Shown: positions 17,909-27,208, counted from the stretch's first letter. The stretch: DNA of 43,142 bases from Candidatus Nitrosopumilus sp. (GCA_003702495.1 REGH01000006.1:1-43142), one strand, 5' to 3'. A program made the numbers and translations. Notes: generated by a model from the letters alone, not told the origin.

Positions 17909-20578
17909 TTGGATAAAAAAGAGATTCTAAAAGAATTTTCAGCAGATCCTGACAAGTACTATAATGTCAAGTTATTCTCTGAGCAGGGGTTTGTCAGAAA
18001 GTCATGTGCAAAATGTGGAAGGTTCTTTTGGACTCTGAATGCAGACAGGGATTTATGTCCTGATGACGGGCTTGATACATATTCATTCATCGGAGAGCCG
18101 CCAACATCAAAGCGATTTGATTATACCCAATCGTGGAAACAAGTCGAAGAGTTTTTTGTAAAAAACAATCACACTTCAGTTAGCAGGTATCCCGTAGTTT
18201 GTCGTTGGCGTGATGACTTGTACTTTACAATTGCATCAATTGTTGACTTTCAAAGAGTGATGGGAAGTAAGGTAGTCTTTGAATTTCCTGCAAATCCTTT
18301 GGTGGTACCACAAACATGTTTAAGATTCAAAGACTTGGAGAATGTCGGTGTAACTGGCAGACACTTTTCATCATTTTGTATGATAGGACAGCATAGTGTT
18401 CCTGATTTGGGCGGATATTGGAAAGATGAATGTGTTGACCTGGATTATAGATTACTTACTGAACAGTTCGGAATTAACAAAGACGAAGTAGTCTTTGTTG
18501 AAGATGTATGGGCAGGTGGGGGTTCGTTTGGTCCATCACTAGAATACTTTGTACGAGGTTTAGAGCTTGGAAATGCAGTGTTTACTGAATTCCAAGGAGA
18601 TTTGGGACAACACACTACGTTAGACCAAAGAGTCATTGACATGGGTGCAGGATTAGAGAGATTTGCATGGGTTACTATGGGAACTCCTACAGCTTACGAC
18701 TGCTGTTTTGGTCCAATTAATGAGAAATTATTTGGAACAGTTGGAATTGATTCAGACTCTCAAATTTTAAGAAAATACTTTACAGAGATTGCAAAAGAGA
18801 TTGATCATTACGATGACTTGAATCAAGTTAGACGTCTTGCAATAAAGAATGCAGGAATTACTGACGATCAGATGCAAAAAATGATCACACCTCTGGAAGG
18901 AATGTATCTTATTGCAGATCATCTAAGGACTTTGATTTTTGCAATTACTGATGGTGCATTACCAAGTAATGTTGGGGGAGGATACAACTTGAGAATGATG
19001 TTACGAAGAATCAATGCAACCATTTCAAAATTAAATCTTAAACTAAACATTGATGACTTGATTGATTTACATGTTGATTATCTCAAGGACACATATCCTG
19101 AACTTGATGAGAAACGGGATGACGTTAAATCAATTTTAAAATTGGAATCAGCAAGATATGAGGAATCCAAAGTTCATATGAAGAAAAAGGCCGACAAAAT
19201 AAAAGAAAAAGGAACACCATCCGTTGATGAACTAATTACATATTACGAATCAGACGGCATTACACCTGAATATCTTAAAGAAGTTGATGCAATTTCAGAA
19301 ATCCCATCATCGTTTTATTCAAAGTTATCAGATTTGCACCAGTCAGATAAGAAAAAGGCAATAGCACAACTTCCACTAGAAGGACTACCAGAGACAGAGA
19401 CTCTGTTTTATCAGGATGACCCAATGGAGTTTGATGCAAAGATCATCAAGGTAATTGATGACATGGTAATTCTCGATAGGACGTCATTTTATGCCCGAGG
19501 TGGGGGGCAAGAACCAGACCACGGGACCATTGCAGGATTCAATGTGGTTGATGTAGACAAGCATGCAAACATTATCGTTCACAAGCTTGAAGGAGGGGTT
19601 CCAAAAGAAGGAGAGTCAGTTTCATGCAAAGTTGATCAGACACGCCGCTCCAATATTACAAAAAATCATACAAGTACTCACATTCTCAATGCATCGTCAC
19701 GAAAAGTATTGGGTTCTTGGATTTGGCAGCACTCCGCATTCAAAGAAGATGATCATGCAAGATTGGATATCACACATCACTCTTCCCTATCTGATGATGA
19801 AGTCAAAAAGATTGAAGATGCTGCAAATGAAATGGTAAAGAAAAATCTTAATGTCAATATCGATTACTATGATAGAGGAACTGCAGAGCAAACTTATGGA
19901 TTTAGAATTTATCAGGGTGGCGTCGTACCAGTTAAAGCAGTAAGAATCGTTTCTATTGAAGACCAAGATGTAGAAGCTTGTGGTGGAACACATGTCAAAA
20001 AAACTGGAGATATAGAACTAATCAGAATTACAAAGACTAAACGAATTCAAGATGGAGTAGTTCGATTGGAGTTTGTATCAGGACCAAATGCATTTGAGTA
20101 TGAAAATAAACAAGAGCAAGAATCAAAACGTAAAGCTGAAGAGGCGGTTGTAAAAGAACAATTAGAAAAACAACGCGAAGAAAACAAAGCAAAAGCTAGA
20201 GAAAAGATACCTGTACTCTTAAACAAGATTTTATCTGGAGAATCAGTTGAAGAAGAGGGAATATTTACAAAAGGAAAATTATGTTTTACAGCGAATCCAG
20301 ACTATGATGATTTCTTTCACCAGAACTTCGGAAAGAAGCTTGTCGGCAAAGATGGAGATGCAGCATTTTGTGGAATCTTTGAAGCTGGTCCAACTGTACG
20401 TGTAATGGTCTATGCAGGAGAGCAATCAGGTGTAAATTCAGGTCAAATTGCTAAGGAAATAGCCTCAATTTTGGGCGGTTCAGGAGGCGGTGATGCCAAA
20501 TTTGCTCAAGGTGGAGGTAAAGACACATCTAAAAAAGACGAGGCAATAGCCAAAGCAAAATCAATGATTTTTGGGTGA
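17909..20578 (+). CDS. alaS: Alanyl-tRNA synthetase, archaeal type
   Basis: Charges tRNA-Ala and clears Ser/Gly-mischarged tRNA. Seen: archaeal N-terminal Cys site (Cys33, Cys36, Cys50), class II core with TSVSRYPVVCRWRDDLYFTI, tRNA-binding helices, and the editing domain with zinc ligands His587, His591 (HTSTH) and Cys691, His695 (CGGTH), then a coiled coil and a glycine-rich C-domain (GGSGGGDAKFAQGGG). 889 residues, normal for archaea. TTG start 17909 with GGGAGG 8 nt upstream decides the start. leuS follows 4 nt after the stop. Confidence 0.97.
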   Translation: MDKKEILKEFSADPDKYYNVKLFSEQGFVRKSCAKCGRFFWTLNADRDLCPDDGLDTYSFIGEPPTSKRFDYTQSWKQVEEFFVKNNHTSVSRYPVVCRWRDDLYFTIASIVDFQRVMGSKVVFEFPANPLVVPQTCLRFKDLENVGVTGRHFSSFCMIGQHSVPDLGGYWKDECVDLDYRLLTEQFGINKDEVVFVEDVWAGGGSFGPSLEYFVRGLELGNAVFTEFQGDLGQHTTLDQRVIDMGAGLERFAWVTMGTPTAYDCCFGPINEKLFGTVGIDSDSQILRKYFTEIAKEIDHYDDLNQVRRLAIKNAGITDDQMQKMITPLEGMYLIADHLRTLIFAITDGALPSNVGGGYNLRMMLRRINATISKLNLKLNIDDLIDLHVDYLKDTYPELDEKRDDVKSILKLESARYEESKVHMKKKADKIKEKGTPSVDELITYYESDGITPEYLKEVDAISEIPSSFYSKLSDLHQSDKKKAIAQLPLEGLPETETLFYQDDPMEFDAKIIKVIDDMVILDRTSFYARGGGQEPDHGTIAGFNVVDVDKHANIIVHKLEGGVPKEGESVSCKVDQTRRSNITKNHTSTHILNASSRKVLGSWIWQHSAFKEDDHARLDITHHSSLSDDEVKKIEDAANEMVKKNLNVNIDYYDRGTAEQTYGFRIYQGGVVPVKAVRIVSIEDQDVEACGGTHVKKTGDIELIRITKTKRIQDGVVRLEFVSGPNAFEYENKQEQESKRKAEEAVVKEQLEKQREENKAKAREKIPVLLNKILSGESVEEEGIFTKGKLCFTANPDYDDFFHQNFGKKLVGKDGDAAFCGIFEAGPTVRVMVYAGEQSGVNSGQIAKEIASILGGSGGGDAKFAQGGGKDTSKKDEAIAKAKSMIFG

Positions 20579-20582
20579 TATA

Positions 20583-23450
20583 ATGACGTTAAACTGGACA
20601 GATGTTGAAAAAAAGTGGAGAAGTAAGTGGGAAGAAAACAAAGATTTTGAAACAAATCCAAATGACAAACCAAAAAAATTCATTACGGTGGCTTATCCAT
20701 ATCCAAACTCACCACAACATATCGGACATGGAAGAACATACACATTAGCTGATGTTCATGCAAGATTCTATCGAATGAAAGGATTCAATGTTTTATTCCC
20801 AATGGGATTCCATTACACTGGTACACCAGTACTTGGAATGGCAAAGAGGATCGAAGCTGGAGAAAAAGAGATACTAGATGGTTTGAGAAATATTTACCAT
20901 GTTCCTGAAGATGCAATCAAGACATTTGTTGAGCCAATAAAGATTGCAGATTATTTCCATGAAGAGATAAAGTCTGGAATGATTGAGATGGGTTATTCAA
21001 TTGACTGGAGAAGAGAGTTTACAACAATTGTTCCAGGTTATCAGAAATTTATTGAATGGCAAATCACCACACTTAAAGAAAAAGGTAGAATCATTCAGGG
21101 GAGTCATCCGGTTGGTTGGTGTCCAGTTGATCAAAACCCAGTATCACAACATGATACAATGGGGGATGTTGAACCAAAGATCGATGATAAAAATTTCTTG
21201 ATTAAATTCAAGCTAGGTGATTCTATATTTCCAATAACCACACTAAGACCTGAAACTATCTTTGGAATTACAAACTTGTGGGTCAATCCAAATACAATAT
21301 ACAAAAAAGTTTCAGTTGATGGAGAAGAGTGGATAGTTTCTGAAGAATGTGCAAAAAAGATTTCATTCTTTGAGAAAAAAGTAGAGATTACAGGTGAGAT
21401 TCCTGGCAGTGAAATTATTGGCAAGACCGCAACCAATCATGACGGACGAGAGATTCTAGTATTGCCTGCTGAATTTGTAGAGCCTAGTATGGGAACAGGA
21501 TTGGTAATGTCCGTGCCTGCCCATGCACCAAAAGACTATCAGGCACTCAGGGATTTGAAGGCAAAAGGCCATGAATTAGCCTCAAAACTGGAGCCCATTC
21601 CAATTATCACAACAGAAGGCTATGGTTCAATCCCAGCCAAGGAGATTTGTGAAAAGATGGGAGTATCAGACCAGTCTGATGACAAGCTAGAAGAGGCTAC
21701 GAAGGAGTTGTATCTCAAAGAGTTTACGGATGGAAAACTAAATGACAAGTGTCTACAGTTTGATGGAGAAAAGGTACAGTTCGGTAGGGAAAAAATTCGA
21801 ACTTGGCTGCAAGAAAATGGACATTTAGAAAAGTTCCCAGTATTAGAGAATGCGCCAGTTAGATGTCGTTGCGGAGCTGAATGTGTTGTCAAAGTACTCA
21901 ACAACCAATGGTTCTTGAATTATGGTGATGAGGAATGGAAGGGTTTAGCTAGAAACTGTCTAGATGAAATGAATATTCTACCAAACAACATCAAGACAGA
22001 GTTTGTTGAAGTAATTGATTGGTTGCATGAGCGAGCATGTGCAAGACAACAAGGGTTAGGAACTAAACTTCCATGGGACAAGGACTGGATTGTAGAATCA
22101 CTATCTGATAGTGTCATCTATATGGCATACTATACAATTTCACGATTTGTAAATGATGGAAGCGTAACACCAGAGAATCTTACAAAAGAATTCTTTGATT
22201 ATATTTTGTTAGATAAGGGTGATGTTTCACTAGCTGTAAGTACATCGAAACTTTCTGAAGATGTCATAAATTCAATCAAAAAAGAATTCACTTACTTTTA
22301 TCCAGTTGACTCTCGTCACTCTGGTCGTGATTTGGTACAGAATCACTTGTCATTTTTTGTTTTGAATCATGTTGCAATATTTGAGAAAAATTTGTGGCCA
22401 CAAGAGATTGTTGTAAATGGTAGTGTGATGATGGATGGAGCTAAAATGTCAAAATCTATGGGAAACATCATTCCATTGCGTTCAGCAATCAAAGAACACG
22501 GTGCAGACCCAATCAGATTGGCAATTATCTCATCAGCTGAATTACTCCAAGATGCTGATTTCAACATGGAGTCAGTATCAGGCATTCAAAGCAAACTAGA
22601 GTCATTATTGGAGTCCTGCTCTAGTCTCAAAAAGACTGAAATGTCTAATTTAAAGGCCGAAGATACATGGATTCTCTCCAAAACTCAGAGTAAAATTTCA
22701 GAAATCACTGAAGCTCTAGAGAAGATGAGATTACGTGAGGCACTGCATGATATCTTGTTTACATTTGAATCGGATTTGAGCTGGTATGCCAAAAGGACTG
22801 GAGCCAAAGGACGTCATGATATTTCAGGAATTTTGCACCAAATCAATTCAGCACGAGTTGCAATGCTTTCTCCATTTGCACCACATATAGCTGAAGAGAT
22901 GTGGGAGAAACTGGGGAATACTGAGATGGTCTCAAAATCAAAATGGCCTGAATATTCTCCTGACAAAGTAGATGCAGCATCAATTTGCGCCGAAGAGTTA
23001 CTTAAAAATACAATTGATGATATTTCAAACATTATCAAAGTCACAAAGATTACTCCAAAGAAAATTGTGATTTATGTAAATTCAGATGAAACTAAATCCA
23101 AAATCTATAGCAAGATGCTCAGCATAATGGTAGGTGGACAAAACAATATGGGAGTTGTGATGAAGGAGTTAATAGCAGATCCAAATACAGCAGGTGCTAA
23201 AAAGATGCCAGATTTTGTCCAGAAAACTATCAAGGACTTGCATTCAGAATCGGAAGACATCAAAAAGATGAAGCTTGAAGCTGAGAACTTTGATGAAAAA
23301 GAATTCCTAAAATCAGAATTATCTAGTATGGGACAAAAAGAGTTTGGAGTAGAGATAAAAGTGTATTCAGAAAATGATGTAGACATTTATGATCCAAAAG
23401 GAAAAGCAAGACATGCAAGGCCTTTCAAGCCGGCAATTTTGATTGAATAG
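20583..23450 (+). CDS. leuS: Leucyl-tRNA synthetase, archaeal/eukaryotic type
   Basis: Charges tRNA-Leu. Seen: class I HIGH box (QHIGHG, His46-His49), editing CP1 domain (about 150-430; TLRPETIFG and the GTGLVMSVPAHAPKDY segment), KMSKS at 621-625 (AKMSKSMGN), anticodon-binding helices and a C-terminal extension ending KPAILIE. 955 residues. ATG 20583 with GGTGAT just upstream is preferred over in-frame TTG 20571, which overlaps alaS. alaS-leuS-small membrane protein read as one operon. Confidence 0.97.
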   Translation: MTLNWTDVEKKWRSKWEENKDFETNPNDKPKKFITVAYPYPNSPQHIGHGRTYTLADVHARFYRMKGFNVLFPMGFHYTGTPVLGMAKRIEAGEKEILDGLRNIYHVPEDAIKTFVEPIKIADYFHEEIKSGMIEMGYSIDWRREFTTIVPGYQKFIEWQITTLKEKGRIIQGSHPVGWCPVDQNPVSQHDTMGDVEPKIDDKNFLIKFKLGDSIFPITTLRPETIFGITNLWVNPNTIYKKVSVDGEEWIVSEECAKKISFFEKKVEITGEIPGSEIIGKTATNHDGREILVLPAEFVEPSMGTGLVMSVPAHAPKDYQALRDLKAKGHELASKLEPIPIITTEGYGSIPAKEICEKMGVSDQSDDKLEEATKELYLKEFTDGKLNDKCLQFDGEKVQFGREKIRTWLQENGHLEKFPVLENAPVRCRCGAECVVKVLNNQWFLNYGDEEWKGLARNCLDEMNILPNNIKTEFVEVIDWLHERACARQQGLGTKLPWDKDWIVESLSDSVIYMAYYTISRFVNDGSVTPENLTKEFFDYILLDKGDVSLAVSTSKLSEDVINSIKKEFTYFYPVDSRHSGRDLVQNHLSFFVLNHVAIFEKNLWPQEIVVNGSVMMDGAKMSKSMGNIIPLRSAIKEHGADPIRLAIISSAELLQDADFNMESVSGIQSKLESLLESCSSLKKTEMSNLKAEDTWILSKTQSKISEITEALEKMRLREALHDILFTFESDLSWYAKRTGAKGRHDISGILHQINSARVAMLSPFAPHIAEEMWEKLGNTEMVSKSKWPEYSPDKVDAASICAEELLKNTIDDISNIIKVTKITPKKIVIYVNSDETKSKIYSKMLSIMVGGQNNMGVVMKELIADPNTAGAKKMPDFVQKTIKDLHSESEDIKKMKLEAENFDEKEFLKSELSSMGQKEFGVEIKVYSENDVDIYDPKGKARHARPFKPAILIE

Positions 23451-23771
23451 ATGAAATTTACTAAAATTATTGGAGTTATTTTGATTGGTGTGGGTGTTTG
23501 GGCACTCAATGTATCATTTCAAACCTACTTGCCTGGAACCGAAGATATCTTTTCAGATAAGACCGGAAATATGCTAGAATCAATTCGAGTGTATTGTCCC
23601 TATTATGACCCTACTGATGAGGACACATTTGATCCATGTCAAAATGAGTTTGACGGAATTAGAAATACATGGAATACTATAGGAATCGGATTGTTTGTTG
23701 GTGGCATTCTATTTTACTACAAATGGCTATTACAGTTACTTAGAATTGTTCGGGATAAAATGTTACGATAA
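23451..23771 (+). CDS. Small two-TM membrane protein, 106 aa
   Basis: Seen: TM1 (about 4-24, IIGVILIGVGVWALNVSF), a roughly 45-residue outer loop with two cysteines (YCPYYDP and FDPCQNE) that could form a disulfide, TM2 (about 74-92) and a basic tail. The ATG directly follows the leuS TAG with no gap, so it is translated from the same mRNA. Function unknown. Confidence 0.8.
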   Translation: MKFTKIIGVILIGVGVWALNVSFQTYLPGTEDIFSDKTGNMLESIRVYCPYYDPTDEDTFDPCQNEFDGIRNTWNTIGIGLFVGGILFYYKWLLQLLRIVRDKMLR

Positions 23772-23774
23772 TAC

Positions 23775-23930
23775 TTGAATAACCTTGTGTCTTTTAGGCT
23801 CAAATTCACCAATTATCTAGTGTATTGTCATTTTTGTAAGAATTGTCACGTATTATGCGAGAAATTCAAGGAATCGAATTGTTTATGGTGGGTTTGTCCT
23901 AGTTGTCATTCCTATTATCAGGTGGAATAG
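23775..23930 (+). CDS. Overlooked zinc-ribbon mini-protein, up to 51 aa
   Basis: Seen: frame from TTG 23775 (alternatives GTG 23787, GTG 23820) encoding YCHFCKNCHVLC, then CLWWVCPSCHSYYQVE, i.e. eight cysteines and three histidines arranged as two zinc knuckles. The TAG stop abuts the stop of the convergent gene with no gap, as several other convergent pairs here do. It is 3 nt downstream of the two-TM gene. The Cys pattern is hard to get by chance, but start and expression are uncertain. Confidence 0.55.
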   Translation: MNNLVSFRLKFTNYLVYCHFCKNCHVLCEKFKESNCLWWVCPSCHSYYQVE

Positions 23931-24362
23931 TTAATCCATTTTCAAAGAATCTACTGTACCATCAGGATTATGCCTCGTAACTGAAATGTCAGGAGTATTT
24001 TTGAAAAATACAATTTTTTCAAACTCTGGATCATCTTCAAAACAATATGGCTTTGGTGTAAAAATTGAGGTAACTCCAGTTTTGATATTAACACGGACAT
24101 AAGTGCTGATATTTTTTATGGAATAGATCGTTTTGTAGGTGTTCAGCATTTTTGTCATGTGGTTAGGATCGTATTTCTCGTGAGTTGTATTATAACAATC
24201 CATAGATGAAGCAAAAACTAGTTCATCATGATTTTGTTGTAATTCCTCTGCATGACAATTGATGTGATAATAATTGTCCACCCAATCACCTTCATTATCT
24301 AAAAACAACAAACCAACAAAAATTCCTTCATCAATTTCATCATTACATTTAGAACAAATCAC
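23931..24362 (-). CDS. Hypothetical protein with N-terminal Cys site, 143 aa
   Basis: Not recognised. From GTG 24362: MICSKCNDEIDEGIFVGLLF with CxxC at 3-6, then HINCHAEEL, suggesting a four-ligand zinc site, then a beta-rich C-terminal half (TYVRVNIKTGVTSIFTPKPY). The frame is open to TTG 24374, but a TATA-like CTTAAAAATG at about 24382-24391 lies about 26 nt from 24362, which decides the start. Confidence 0.72.
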   Translation of the reverse strand: MICSKCNDEIDEGIFVGLLFLDNEGDWVDNYYHINCHAEELQQNHDELVFASSMDCYNTTHEKYDPNHMTKMLNTYKTIYSIKNISTYVRVNIKTGVTSIFTPKPYCFEDDPEFEKIVFFKNTPDISVTRHNPDGTVDSLKMD

Positions 24363-24564
24363 AAAAATTATCAAAGATATTCATTTTTAAGAATTAAGAT
24401 ATACTTTGACGCTATTTTCTACAGCGAATGCACTTTTTAGAATGTAAATACTAAATTTGAAAATATTTCCCAAAAGTTACAAAATAGACTTAATCTTAAT
24501 TGAGAATCCCATCAGATATACTTGAAAATATTCACAATTACAACACTAAACTAAAAAAAGCCAA
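24363..24564. other. AT-rich spacer
   Basis: About 200 bp between two minus-strand genes. It holds the putative promoter of the downstream gene (near 24388) and two copies of ttgaaaatatt about 65 bp apart. No reading frame or strong hairpin seen. Confidence 0.4.
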
Positions 24565-24846
24565 TTACTGTAATCGCTCATTTGGAGGAATTACCTCGTC
24601 ATACATTTCTCCGCATAGTTTGAAATGAATCCAAAGAAGCGAGTCCTTGTCATCATCAGATAGTTTTGAGAACTGATTTTCAGCATACTCTAAAAATTCA
24701 TCTCTGTCCATTTTGAAGACATTTAATCTCTGTTCACCTGAAAGAATGACAGATTTGTTTTGAATTCTATCCAGTATTCTAAACTCATCTTTGTCATTGA
24801 TTTGTAATTCCCAATTAACACCGACGCTTAGAGGCTTAAACTCCAT
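24565..24846 (-). CDS. Hypothetical acidic protein, 93 aa
   Basis: Not recognised. Seen: soluble, one Cys; beta-type N-terminus (LSVGVNWELQINDKDEFRIL) then helices (DEFLEYAENQFSKLSDDDKD), ending CGEMYDEVIPPNERLQ. ATG 24846 with an AT-rich TATA-like region (about 24860-24872) upstream. It stands alone between spacers. Confidence 0.72.
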   Translation of the reverse strand: MEFKPLSVGVNWELQINDKDEFRILDRIQNKSVILSGEQRLNVFKMDRDEFLEYAENQFSKLSDDDKDSLLWIHFKLCGEMYDEVIPPNERLQ

Positions 24847-24887
24847 AATTACAATAGAAATTAATATTTTTTAAAACTAGTTAGAAC

Positions 24888-25244
24888 TCACATACCCATT
24901 GTCTTTCTCTTTGCAAAAAACAATACACCAAATCCCAGAATCAAAGCTTGCAATACATATCCACCAATTATCAATACCAGTGCATTTACTACGGGGTAAA
25001 ACGAGATCATTACCTCTGTATGTCTTGGAGATGCAGTATTTGCAATTATTACAATTATAGAAATCACCATACAAGGAATCAGGACATACCTAATGCGAAC
25101 AATAGAAAGAATTGTCAATGCAATAAACGCTGATTCTAAAATTAAGGCATTTACGATAAACTGAGGATCCCCCATTTGAATTCCAATTGCTCCAACCACA
25201 CTCACCAGACCGAGAAGAATGGTGAGAATTCTCTTATTCACAGG
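24888..25244 (-). CDS. Small polytopic membrane protein
   Basis: Seen: four hydrophobic helices in about 118 residues from GTG 25244 (MNKRILTILLGLVSVVGAIG), ending FFAKRKTMGM. The frame is open to 25370, with another possible start at 25310 that would add a further hydrophobic helix but overlap the divergent uracil-DNA glycosylase gene. GTG 25244 avoids the overlap and has a TATA-like CTATTATCC about 24 nt upstream. The start is uncertain; function unknown. Confidence 0.65.
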   Translation of the reverse strand, partial: PVNKRILTILLGLVSVVGAIGIQMGDPQFIVNALILESAFIALTILSIVRIRYVLIPCMVISIIVIIANTASPRHTEVMISFYPVVNALVLIIGGYVLQALILGFGVLFFAKRKTMGM

Positions 25245-25278
25245 AAATAAAAATTCCAAACAGGATAATAGAGTAACT

Positions 25279-25938
25279 ATGGCAAAGTCGACTATCAATT
25301 CACTTAACATCAGGATCAAGTCTTGCCAAAAGTGTCCAAGACTGGCAAAATACATCAGACAAGTAGCCAAAAAAAAGGTTAGGCGATTCCAAGATGAAAA
25401 ATACTACGGCAGACCACTCTCAGGCTTTGGAGATGTAAAGGCCAAGCTGTTGATTGTAGGACTAGCACCAGCCGCTCACGGAGGAAACCGCACAGGTAGA
25501 ATGTTTACAGGAGATTCCTCAGGTGACTGGGTTTCAAAAGTGATGCATAAGACAGGATTTGCAAACATTCCAACCAGTCAAAATAGCAATGACGGACTAA
25601 CTCTTTCAAATGCATACATTACAGCTGCTGTAAGGTGCGCCCCACCACAAAACAAGCCAACAAAAGAAGAGATGCAAAACTGTCACACGTTTTTAGATCA
25701 GGAATTCCAAATACTTGAAAACATTACAACCATTCTGTGTCTAGGAAAAATTGCATATGATGCAACATGCAAGTTACTTGATGTTAAGCCAGGAAAGTTT
25801 GGACACAACCAGATATTTCAGTATGATTCAATCAAGGTCATTACATCTTACCATCCATCGAAGCAAAACACACAGACAGGGCGACTGTCATGGAATGACT
25901 GGCATGCAGTGTTTAAACGTGCAAAGAAATTAGTCTAG
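25279..25938 (+). CDS. Uracil-DNA glycosylase, family 5 (UdgB-like, Fe-S)
   Basis: Removes uracil (and in this family sometimes other deaminated bases) from DNA. From ATG 25279 (219 aa): CQKCPRL at about 16-22 supplying the first two Fe-S cysteines, the catalytic-region motif GLAPAAHGGNRTGRMFTGD with no catalytic Asp/Asn after GLAP, typical of family 5, a further Cys in VRCAPP and one near NCHTF, and the closing HPSKQN motif. A TATA-like AAATAAAAATT lies about 27 nt upstream of 25279, supporting this start over the longer frame from 25219. Confidence 0.9.
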   Translation: MAKSTINSLNIRIKSCQKCPRLAKYIRQVAKKKVRRFQDEKYYGRPLSGFGDVKAKLLIVGLAPAAHGGNRTGRMFTGDSSGDWVSKVMHKTGFANIPTSQNSNDGLTLSNAYITAAVRCAPPQNKPTKEEMQNCHTFLDQEFQILENITTILCLGKIAYDATCKLLDVKPGKFGHNQIFQYDSIKVITSYHPSKQNTQTGRLSWNDWHAVFKRAKKLV

Positions 25939-25941
25939 AAT

Positions 25942-26052
25942 CTAATAATTTTCAGGATCTTCAGATTCCCTTTCACGTCCGCATTTAGGACACAATGTTT
26001 CGTTTTGAAATAATTCCTTTCCACAGTTTCTGCAGGATTGAGGTTTTACCAT
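25942..26052 (-). CDS. Zinc-ribbon mini-protein, 36 aa
   Basis: Seen: Cys7/Cys10 (CRNCG) and Cys21/Cys24 (CPKCG), each followed by Gly, the classic double-knuckle zinc ribbon; acidic tail ESEDPENY. Too short for routine gene calling. The stop lies 3 nt from the convergent UdgB stop. Function unknown; ribbons like this often recruit or stabilise partner proteins or nucleic acids. Confidence 0.65.
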   Translation of the reverse strand: MVKPQSCRNCGKELFQNETLCPKCGRERESEDPENY

Positions 26053-26076
26053 AAGGAGAATTCAACCTAATTGTTT

Positions 26077-26421
26077 TTAATGATTTATCAGATTAACCTT
26101 GATTAGTATTCTAGAGTTAATTTTGCTTTTTCGCGGCTCAAAGATTACATGACCATTTGTTATTGAATAACTCTCCTTGAGGTCCTCGTCTTCAGGTAAA
26201 AATTCGTAGGAAAAATTACCTTTTTGGAGCAGTTTCAAAATTGACTGTTTGACAGAGATTCCAGATTCATCAAGATCTATTTCACCCCTACCCTTTGAGA
26301 TTATTCTAGGATAGTAATCTCGCTCAAACTTTTCAAAAATGTACTTTTTGAGAAAGTTCTCGTCTCTTCTTGCCTTTATCCACCAGGAAGGGGATACGTC
26401 CATAAAAAATTTCAACTCCAT
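26077..26421 (-). CDS. Hypothetical soluble protein, 114 aa
   Basis: Not recognised. From ATG 26421: MELKFFMDVSPSWWIKARRD, a basic helix, ERDYYPRIISKGRGEIDLDE, then strands to SRILIKVNLINH. No Cys, no TM. A TATA-like AATAAATG (about 26444-26451) lies 26 nt upstream, choosing this Met over the one at 26475. Confidence 0.75.
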   Translation of the reverse strand: MELKFFMDVSPSWWIKARRDENFLKKYIFEKFERDYYPRIISKGRGEIDLDESGISVKQSILKLLQKGNFSYEFLPEDEDLKESYSITNGHVIFEPRKSKINSRILIKVNLINH

Positions 26422-26494
26422 TACAATACCGTGAATCCCTTTGCATTTATTGCTAGTCAGATCCTTGAAATACAATTAACGGGTAATCATTACA

Positions 26495-26617
26495 TTGAAT
26501 CAGGAATTTTTTTGCGGACACAAGCCAACTGTGTTGGTGAAGGAATCAAAAAAATTTAAAGGAATAACAATGAAGCTATGCGCCGAATGCGCAGAGATTG
26601 ATTGCATTGATGATTAA
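26495..26617 (+). CDS. Cys-rich mini-protein, 40 aa
   Basis: Seen: TTG start, MNQEFFCGHKPTVLVKESKK, then GITMKLCAECAEIDCIDD: Cys7-x-His9 with Cys30/Cys33 (CAEC) and a further Cys38, a plausible zinc site. Below the usual length limit. No Shine-Dalgarno is evident. Start codon uncertain; the spaced CGH/CxxC pattern argues for coding. Confidence 0.55.
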   Translation: MNQEFFCGHKPTVLVKESKKFKGITMKLCAECAEIDCIDD

Positions 26618-26730
26618 ACTACAAAAAATGAGGATTAATTACGTGAATTAGAAATTTAAATTGTTAAGACGTTTACCAATTTTAAAAAAATTAAAGAACA
26701 ATCTAATTTGGAAAACACATAAGTAAATAC

Positions 26731-27036
26731 ATGTCAGCAATCAAATATTCAAAAAGCAAAAAATCATCAAGTTACACAAATCATTTTATTGTAGCAGGAA
26801 TACTTGCAGGAGTTGGAATTGCATTACTAGCATACCTAATGTTCTACGTCGCTCCAGCCGAAGTACTTGAGACTGTAAAAGTCGTAGCAGTTACTGATAG
26901 TGGATGTATCGCTGAAACTCTAGACGGACATGCAGTAAACATTGGAAATTGTAATGCAGAACCAGGTGATTACATCAGTGCTCTAGTTGATCAAAAAGTC
27001 AAAGAAAGGGCAGCATTGATGAATCCAACAAACTAA
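26731..27036 (+). CDS. Small single-TM protein, 101 aa
   Basis: Seen: basic N-terminus (SAIKYSKSKKSSSYTNH), one TM helix (about 19-40, VAGILAGVGIALLAYLMFYV), and an outer beta-rich domain with Cys58 and Cys73 (SGCIAET, GNCNAEPGD) that may form a disulfide. ATG start 26731. A likely membrane-tethered extracytoplasmic domain; function unknown. Confidence 0.78.
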   Translation: MSAIKYSKSKKSSSYTNHFIVAGILAGVGIALLAYLMFYVAPAEVLETVKVVAVTDSGCIAETLDGHAVNIGNCNAEPGDYISALVDQKVKERAALMNPTN

Positions 27037-27073
27037 TTTTTTACTTATCCATAACGGATAATTCCTAACTTTT

Positions 27074-27208
27074 CTATTTTTTGGTCTTTTGTGGTTTAGA
27101 GTGAGCCTTTACCATGTGTCTCATTGTTCTTTCAGGATCAGTAAATTCCATGTTACAAATCCTGCAAACAAGACTAGGAGATTCAGGTTTCTTTTTGAAA
27201 AAGTTCAT
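27074..27208 (-). CDS. C2H2-type zinc finger mini-protein, 44 aa
   Basis: Seen: Cys15-x2-Cys18-x12-His31-x4-His36 (LVCRICNMEF, RTMRHMVKAH), the spacing of a classical C2H2 finger, flanked by lysine-rich ends (MNFFKKKPE and SKPQKTKK). ATG 27208. Too short for routine calling. The finger plus basic tails suggests nucleic-acid binding; this is inference. No clear promoter seen. Confidence 0.62.
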   Translation of the reverse strand: MNFFKKKPESPSLVCRICNMEFTDPERTMRHMVKAHSKPQKTKK

